This document shows positions 60,197-64,000 of a DNA stretch of 64,000 bases, piece by piece. Below the pieces are notes generated by a model. The model did no database searches. It was not told the DNA's origin and saw only the letters and a program-made list of their open reading frames with translations. The position numbers and the translations under genes were made by a program. Each line of letters begins with the position of its first letter. Within the stretch, counting starts at the first letter, position 1. Where the stretch lies: the NCBI GenBank assembly GCA_002839315.1, contig PGXV01000001.1, positions 248,001 through 312,000 of the forward strand, written 5' to 3'. The stretch comes from Spirochaetae bacterium HGW-Spirochaetae-3. GTDB lineage: Bacteria; Spirochaetota; Spirochaetia; Treponematales; UBA12059.

Positions 60197-61006
60197 GTGA
60201 AAGATTTTTACACGATCCTTGGCGTCCAGCCGGAAGCATCTCCGAAAGAGATAAAGAGCGCATTCCGGAGGACGGCCAAGGCGCTGCACCCCGATACCGG
60301 CGCCAAGGACGAGGAGTCCATGCGGCTTATCCTCGAGGCGTATAAGGTATTGGTAGACGCTCAGTCCAGGCGCGAGTACGATCGTAGCCGTTTACGGCTG
60401 GTTCCGCACGGCGAAGGTTCCGCTTTTGACTACCGTGTATGGCTAAAGGAACGCCTGGATACGCCCGAGTACATTGCCAAGCTGGTTTTCTACGATCTGT
60501 TGCACGACCTCGAGGATGAGGCGCTCCAGCTATACGAGCGCATACGCGATACGGACGACGGGAGGCTGGAGCGATTCTTCGAGCGCCCCGAGGCCATGGA
60601 CGCCGAATTCTGCATAGCCGAAGAGTATGCGCAACGCGGCCGTTTCGTTGATTCCTACCGCGTCATGCGAAAGCTCATCGCGATGGAACAGCGAGGGGCG
60701 GGTTTCGGGTATTTCTACGACGTCGTGCTCGCGCGCTTCAGGCGGCTCGTTCTGGAGGACCTTCCGAAGGTCTTGGAGCCCGAGATCTTGCTCGAGACGT
60801 TGTCGGAAGCTATAGAAGCTCGTAGCTCCTCCGATAACGACGCGCAATTCCTGCGGCGCCGAGCCGAGATACTATATCGCCTCGGACGATCGGCGGAGGC
60901 GAGAGCCGCGGTCGTGAGGGCCGCCGCGTTGGCGCCGAAGATGCCCGGCCTCAAGGCTCTGGCGCAAAAGATGGCGGCGAACAGGGTCCGCGCAACGCAG
61001 CCTTGA
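60197..61006 (+). CDS. J-domain protein with helical C-terminal part
   Basis: 269 residues from a GTG at 60197. Residues 1-65 are a J domain (DFYTILGVQPEASPKEIKSA then ALHPDTG with the essential HPD and AYKVLVDAQSRREYD). The G/F and zinc-finger parts of DnaJ are absent. The remaining 200 residues are alpha-helical, TPR-like (RRRAEILYRLGRSAEARAAV near the end). It would recruit DnaK to an unknown client. Confidence 0.82.
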   Translation: MKDFYTILGVQPEASPKEIKSAFRRTAKALHPDTGAKDEESMRLILEAYKVLVDAQSRREYDRSRLRLVPHGEGSAFDYRVWLKERLDTPEYIAKLVFYDLLHDLEDEALQLYERIRDTDDGRLERFFERPEAMDAEFCIAEEYAQRGRFVDSYRVMRKLIAMEQRGAGFGYFYDVVLARFRRLVLEDLPKVLEPEILLETLSEAIEARSSSDNDAQFLRRRAEILYRLGRSAEARAAVVRAAALAPKMPGLKALAQKMAANRVRATQP

Positions 61007-61107
61007 ACAGACGCGGTGTTTTTCATTAACCTAAGTGGTTCCCGGTTGTTATCTATCATAGCCGGACCTTAAGTCCGACCTTAAATTCGTCCGCAGTTGG
61101 AGTGAAA

Positions 61108-62136
61108 ATGCAAAAGCGACTCATCGCGATATTCGCAGCCAGTCTTGTCACGGCTACTGTCTGGGCCCAGCCCCTGAGTACCAGCCTCGGCGCCCCCCTG
61201 GCGACCGTTAAGCTCATAAAGACCGAAGTCGTATCCGACAAGTCGTTCAAGGCCGACGTCGTCAAGCTCGAGGCCAGCCTCGGTAAGACGCTGAGCGCGG
61301 AAGAGCGCAAGTCATACCTGGACGACGTCATCAACGACCTGCTTTTCTACCAAATGTGCGAACGCGACGGCATAAAGGTAAGTGATGGCGAAATTGACGG
61401 ATATATAGCGAAGCTTCGTTCTCAGCGTCCTGCCGGCGAGAGCGAAGAGCAGTTCTCCGCCTATCTCGCTACTCAGGGCATACCGTTTGACGATCTCCGT
61501 ACGTACTATCGAAAGCAAGTCCTTATCCAGCGATGGCTGATGAGCGCCAGGTCGGCTGAAATCTCCGCCATAGCTCCCATTACCACCGAAGAGGTCCTGA
61601 CTACCTACGAGCTATACAAGGCGCGGCTCGTTCGCCCCGATACCGTGAAGCTGGCGTTCCTTTTCTACCAGTTCAAGGACTCGGGCGCCGCGGATCGCAC
61701 CAAGGGCGCCGAGCTCATGAAGGGTTTGGCCGATCGCTTGGCTAAGGGCGAGTCGTTCGACGTACTCAGGCTCAAGTCGCAGGAGGGCGGATACGCCGCC
61801 AACAAGGACGCTATCTATTTCGAGAAGAGCGACGTCTTCCGTTCGCAGTTCGGCAAGACCTTCTACGACATGGTCTTCACGATGAAGGACGGCACGAATT
61901 CCATGCCCTTCGAGACCGAGGCCGGCTGGTGGATCGTGCGGCGGATCGAGTACATGCCCCAGAAGCAGCTTGAGCTATCCGATCCGTACAGGCTCGGTCA
62001 GGCCGGTACGGTACAGGACTACATCGGGCAGCTTCTCGCGAAGCAACGCGAGAACGAGTTCCTCAAGAAGACCTTCGGCGAACTGTTCGCCAAGCTGAGG
62101 GGCCAGGCCGAGATCAAGATCATCGGAAAGCCCTGA
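61108..62136 (+). CDS. SurA/PrsA-like periplasmic folding factor
   Basis: 342 residues from the ATG at 61108 (GGAG 5 bases upstream). A signal peptide ends near VWA-QPL. An N-terminal SurA-like helical domain (LSAEERKSYLDDVINDLLFY, then GIKVSDGEIDGYIAKL and YYRKQVLIQRWL) is followed by a PPIC-type parvulin region, which here is diverged (YQFKDSGAADRTKGAELMKG, LAKGESFDVL, FEKSDVFRSQFGKTFYDMVF), so isomerase activity is uncertain; chaperone function is likely. nusB follows one base later. Confidence 0.78.
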   Translation: MQKRLIAIFAASLVTATVWAQPLSTSLGAPLATVKLIKTEVVSDKSFKADVVKLEASLGKTLSAEERKSYLDDVINDLLFYQMCERDGIKVSDGEIDGYIAKLRSQRPAGESEEQFSAYLATQGIPFDDLRTYYRKQVLIQRWLMSARSAEISAIAPITTEEVLTTYELYKARLVRPDTVKLAFLFYQFKDSGAADRTKGAELMKGLADRLAKGESFDVLRLKSQEGGYAANKDAIYFEKSDVFRSQFGKTFYDMVFTMKDGTNSMPFETEAGWWIVRRIEYMPQKQLELSDPYRLGQAGTVQDYIGQLLAKQRENEFLKKTFGELFAKLRGQAEIKIIGKP

Positions 62137-62137
62137 G

Positions 62138-62563
62138 ATGGCTTCGCGTAGAAAGGCGAGAATAGTCGCGTTCCAGGCGCTCTACGCGTGGGACGCGTCA
62201 TCGATGGGGTTCGACGAATTGCTCTCGTTCTCATGGCTGGGTGAAGACAGCGCGGCTAGTACAGACGAAGAGTTGAAGACCTTCGCTGGATTGATCGTGT
62301 CCGGCACCATAGAGAATATCGAGGCGATCGACCTACTTATAAAGAAGCACCTCGATCATTGGGCCTTCGAGCGTCTAAAGAAGGTCGACCTGGCCATACT
62401 CCGGGTCTCCGTCTATTCGCTCGTGTTCCAGTCGGACATCCCCGTCCAGATAACCATCGACGAGGCGATAGAGATAGCCAAGGAATACGGCGCAGAGGAT
62501 TCGTACCGCTTTATCAACGGCGTTCTGGATGCCGTATGGAAAGAACGCGAATCCGCGAGCTGA
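62138..62563 (+). CDS. nusB: transcription antitermination factor NusB
   Basis: 141 residues. SRRKARIVAFQALYAWDAS, FAGLIVSGTIENIEAIDLLI, LDHWAFERLKKVDLAILRVS and a C-terminal PVQITIDEAIEIAKEYG then RFINGVLDAVWKE are the full NusB pattern. It acts with NusE (S10) in rRNA antitermination. The downstream lipoprotein gene starts inside its last codons. Confidence 0.93.
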   Translation: MASRRKARIVAFQALYAWDASSMGFDELLSFSWLGEDSAASTDEELKTFAGLIVSGTIENIEAIDLLIKKHLDHWAFERLKKVDLAILRVSVYSLVFQSDIPVQITIDEAIEIAKEYGAEDSYRFINGVLDAVWKERESAS

Positions 62564-64000
62564 CGCGCCGCGGCGGAGTCGCCGCCGCGGTCGCTATCTC
62601 CTTGTCGCTTTTCGGCGCGTGCCGCGGAGCGGAGCCGTCCTTCGGCGCCCTTCTCGCCAAGATAGACGCGGATCCCGCGGCGGCGACGCGTTCCGCGTAC
62701 CTCAACGCCGCCGCCCTCGCGTCCGGCACTGAGGAGCGCCTGCGCCTCCTGAAGCGAGCCTCCGCCCTCGATCCCGTTATATACGCCGATTCCGCCAGGG
62801 AGATCATGGCGGCCGGGCCGGTATCGGAACCGGTAGCTATGGCCGTCCTCGACGCGTACCTCGGCGCGGGATGTTTTGAAGAGGCGCTGGCGCTTTTCGA
62901 CGGGCCGCTCGATCCCGCCGATAAAGCGGCCGCACTCGCCGAGACGCTCGTCCTCGCCACGCGTACCGGGTATTCTCCCCCGCGGCAATCGGTCGATCGT
63001 TTAGTCCTATGCTCAGACGCGACGATGGACGGCAGATTCATGGAATCGGCCGCGGTAGATTCCATGCTTGAAGGCGATCGTCCAAGAGCCCGCGCGTTGC
63101 TCGACGACGCTACGAAATTCTCCGTGCGTAACGGGCGGCGTATTCCGTACCGGCTGCTATGGGACGCCGTCGCCGTCGAGGCCCTGTGCGACCGCGTTCC
63201 CGATCCGTCCGACCCCCTCGAAATATCGGTCGGCGCCGACGCGGAGTACCTGCGCGGGAATATCGCCTCCGCCTGCGCAGCCTACGCTGACTTGATAGGA
63301 CGATTCCCCTCGTGGTCGTGGAAACCCTACGCAGCGTTGGCCCGATCCGGCGTCCCCGTAGCCGACGAGTCTCCGTCGGAATGGCCGCATGCCTTAAAGG
63401 CAGATTCATACGCGGCGCTTTCGAACCCGACGAGGATAACGGCCAGGCTTTTTTCCGATATGGCCGAACGCTTCCCCGATTCTACGGGAGCGGCGCTGGA
63501 GCGAGCTCGCTGGCTCGCGTCAATCGGCCAGCGGGAACGGGCCGCCTCCGAAGCGGCGACCGTTTCCGGCGAGGCCGCCGCGATAGCGGGGGTGCGTTAC
63601 GGGCCGCTCGCGAGGGCCGTTCCCGATGCATTGCGCCTCGCGGCCGAGTATCCAGCCTCGCCGCGCGCAATAGACGAGGCGCTCGCTGCGTTAGCCAAGA
63701 GCGGCGCATGGGAGCGCTTCTCGGAAATCGCCGCCAGGAGCGCCGCTTCCGGTATCGAGACGGAACGATCGTGGTTCTGGCGCATCGTAGCCTATTCGTT
63801 ATCGGGCGATGCCATCGCGGCAGCCAAGGCAATCCGGGACTATGGGATCGAATCGGCGGGCTATCCCGGCGCGTACGATCTTGGTATTCTGGAACTGGCC
63901 GCGTCGCGACCGGCGAAGTCTGCCGCCGCGTTCGTACTCGCCGCCGGGCTGGCCGCGTCGCCCGAGGAACGCGCCGACGCGTACGTCATGGCGGGCGACG
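62536..64000 (+). CDS. TPR-like lipoprotein, 3' end outside window
   Basis: The frame from the ATG at 62536 stays open to the window edge, 488 codons. A basic n-region (MERTRIRELTRRGG) and hydrophobic core lead to the lipobox LFGAC. The rest is Ala-rich and helical with repeated pairs of about 34 residues (for example YLGAGCFEEALALFDGPLDP, SPRAIDEALAALAKSGAWER), like the tetratricopeptide outer-membrane lipoproteins that often precede lytic enzymes. The start overlaps nusB by 28 bases; no ribosome-binding site is clear. Function unknown. Confidence 0.75.
   Translation, partial: MERTRIRELTRRGGVAAAVAISLSLFGACRGAEPSFGALLAKIDADPAAATRSAYLNAAALASGTEERLRLLKRASALDPVIYADSAREIMAAGPVSEPVAMAVLDAYLGAGCFEEALALFDGPLDPADKAAALAETLVLATRTGYSPPRQSVDRLVLCSDATMDGRFMESAAVDSMLEGDRPRARALLDDATKFSVRNGRRIPYRLLWDAVAVEALCDRVPDPSDPLEISVGADAEYLRGNIASACAAYADLIGRFPSWSWKPYAALARSGVPVADESPSEWPHALKADSYAALSNPTRITARLFSDMAERFPDSTGAALERARWLASIGQRERAASEAATVSGEAAAIAGVRYGPLARAVPDALRLAAEYPASPRAIDEALAALAKSGAWERFSEIAARSAASGIETERSWFWRIVAYSLSGDAIAAAKAIRDYGIESAGYPGAYDLGILELAASRPAKSAAAFVLAAGLAASPEERADAYVMAGD

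Noticed and set aside
61064-61095. GACCTTAA direct repeats and CGGAC/GTCCG arms upstream of the SurA-like gene as an operator
   Set aside because: The repeats are short and could occur by chance; no promoter element aligns with them convincingly.

Overview
The window reads as ordinary chromosome of a high-GC (roughly 60% or more by eye) diderm bacterium, most likely a spirochaete of the Treponema/Spirochaeta group. The grounds are a purine-nucleoside BMP-type ABC importer in the PnrA order (lipoprotein, fused ATPase, two permeases), a gap-pgk-tpiA-secG glycolytic neighbourhood, tandem Maf/DUF115 proteins of the flagellin-glycosylation type next to a very acidic protein, many lipoproteins with lax spirochaete-like lipoboxes, and a RarA ATPase with a long C-terminal extension. 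I could not run a search, so genus is not assigned. I see no phage, transposase, CRISPR, rRNA or tRNA.

Layout. 1-2447: the end of a GldG-like plus DUF4340 auxiliary pair of an ABC system. 2450-8055: a degenerate-GGDEF membrane protein divergent from a Memo-family gene, murD, an unknown gene and a FecR-domain protein. 8038-14549 (minus): a heterodimeric ABC exporter pair, an AEC-family transporter, an FGGY sugar kinase and a four-cysteine MerR regulator. 14642-19203 (plus): the nucleoside importer, preceded by a MerR-type promoter and a possible leader peptide. 19223-21482: a minimal iron-sulfur assembly operon (Rrf2/IscR-like regulator, cysteine desulfurase, NifU-like scaffold) with a palindromic operator. 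21559-24608: a lipoprotein-like chemoreceptor and a MutY-like glycosylase. 24619-27209 (minus): asnS and dacA.

27319-34795: a TM2 protein, a PC4-like protein, a continuous frame joining a barrel-like exported protein to a caspase-like lipoprotein with an EF-hand, a small lipoprotein, a DUF445 protein, a REC-GGDEF diguanylate cyclase, folC and a RimK-like ATP-grasp gene. 34830-41966: extended RarA, a propeller-like lipoprotein, a barrel protein, unknown genes and a HExxH lipoprotein. 41969-48359 (minus): two tandem Maf/DUF115 proteins, a gene interrupted at a run of ten A, and a 757-residue acidic protein. 48539-52939: envelope genes including a lone ParB-like domain and PBP1A. 53295-59690: gap, pgk, then a TetR/flavin-reductase divergon that separates pgk from tpiA and secG. 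59698-64000: a PtsN-like protein, a J-domain protein, a SurA-like chaperone, nusB and a partial lipoprotein.

Points most worth a second look: (1) the A10 tract at 46001-46010, which splits one clearly coding protein between two frames and needs 11 (or 8) A to be read through; (2) a recurring minus-strand arrangement of TATACT, exactly 8 bases, then ATG with no Shine-Dalgarno, in three unrelated genes (plus one with 11 bases), which looks like leaderless transcription; (3) the barrel-caspase frame joined at a (GC)5 run, where a one-unit change would give two genes overlapping by ATGA; (4) complete divergent operator logic for TetR and a predicted flavinylated reductase.
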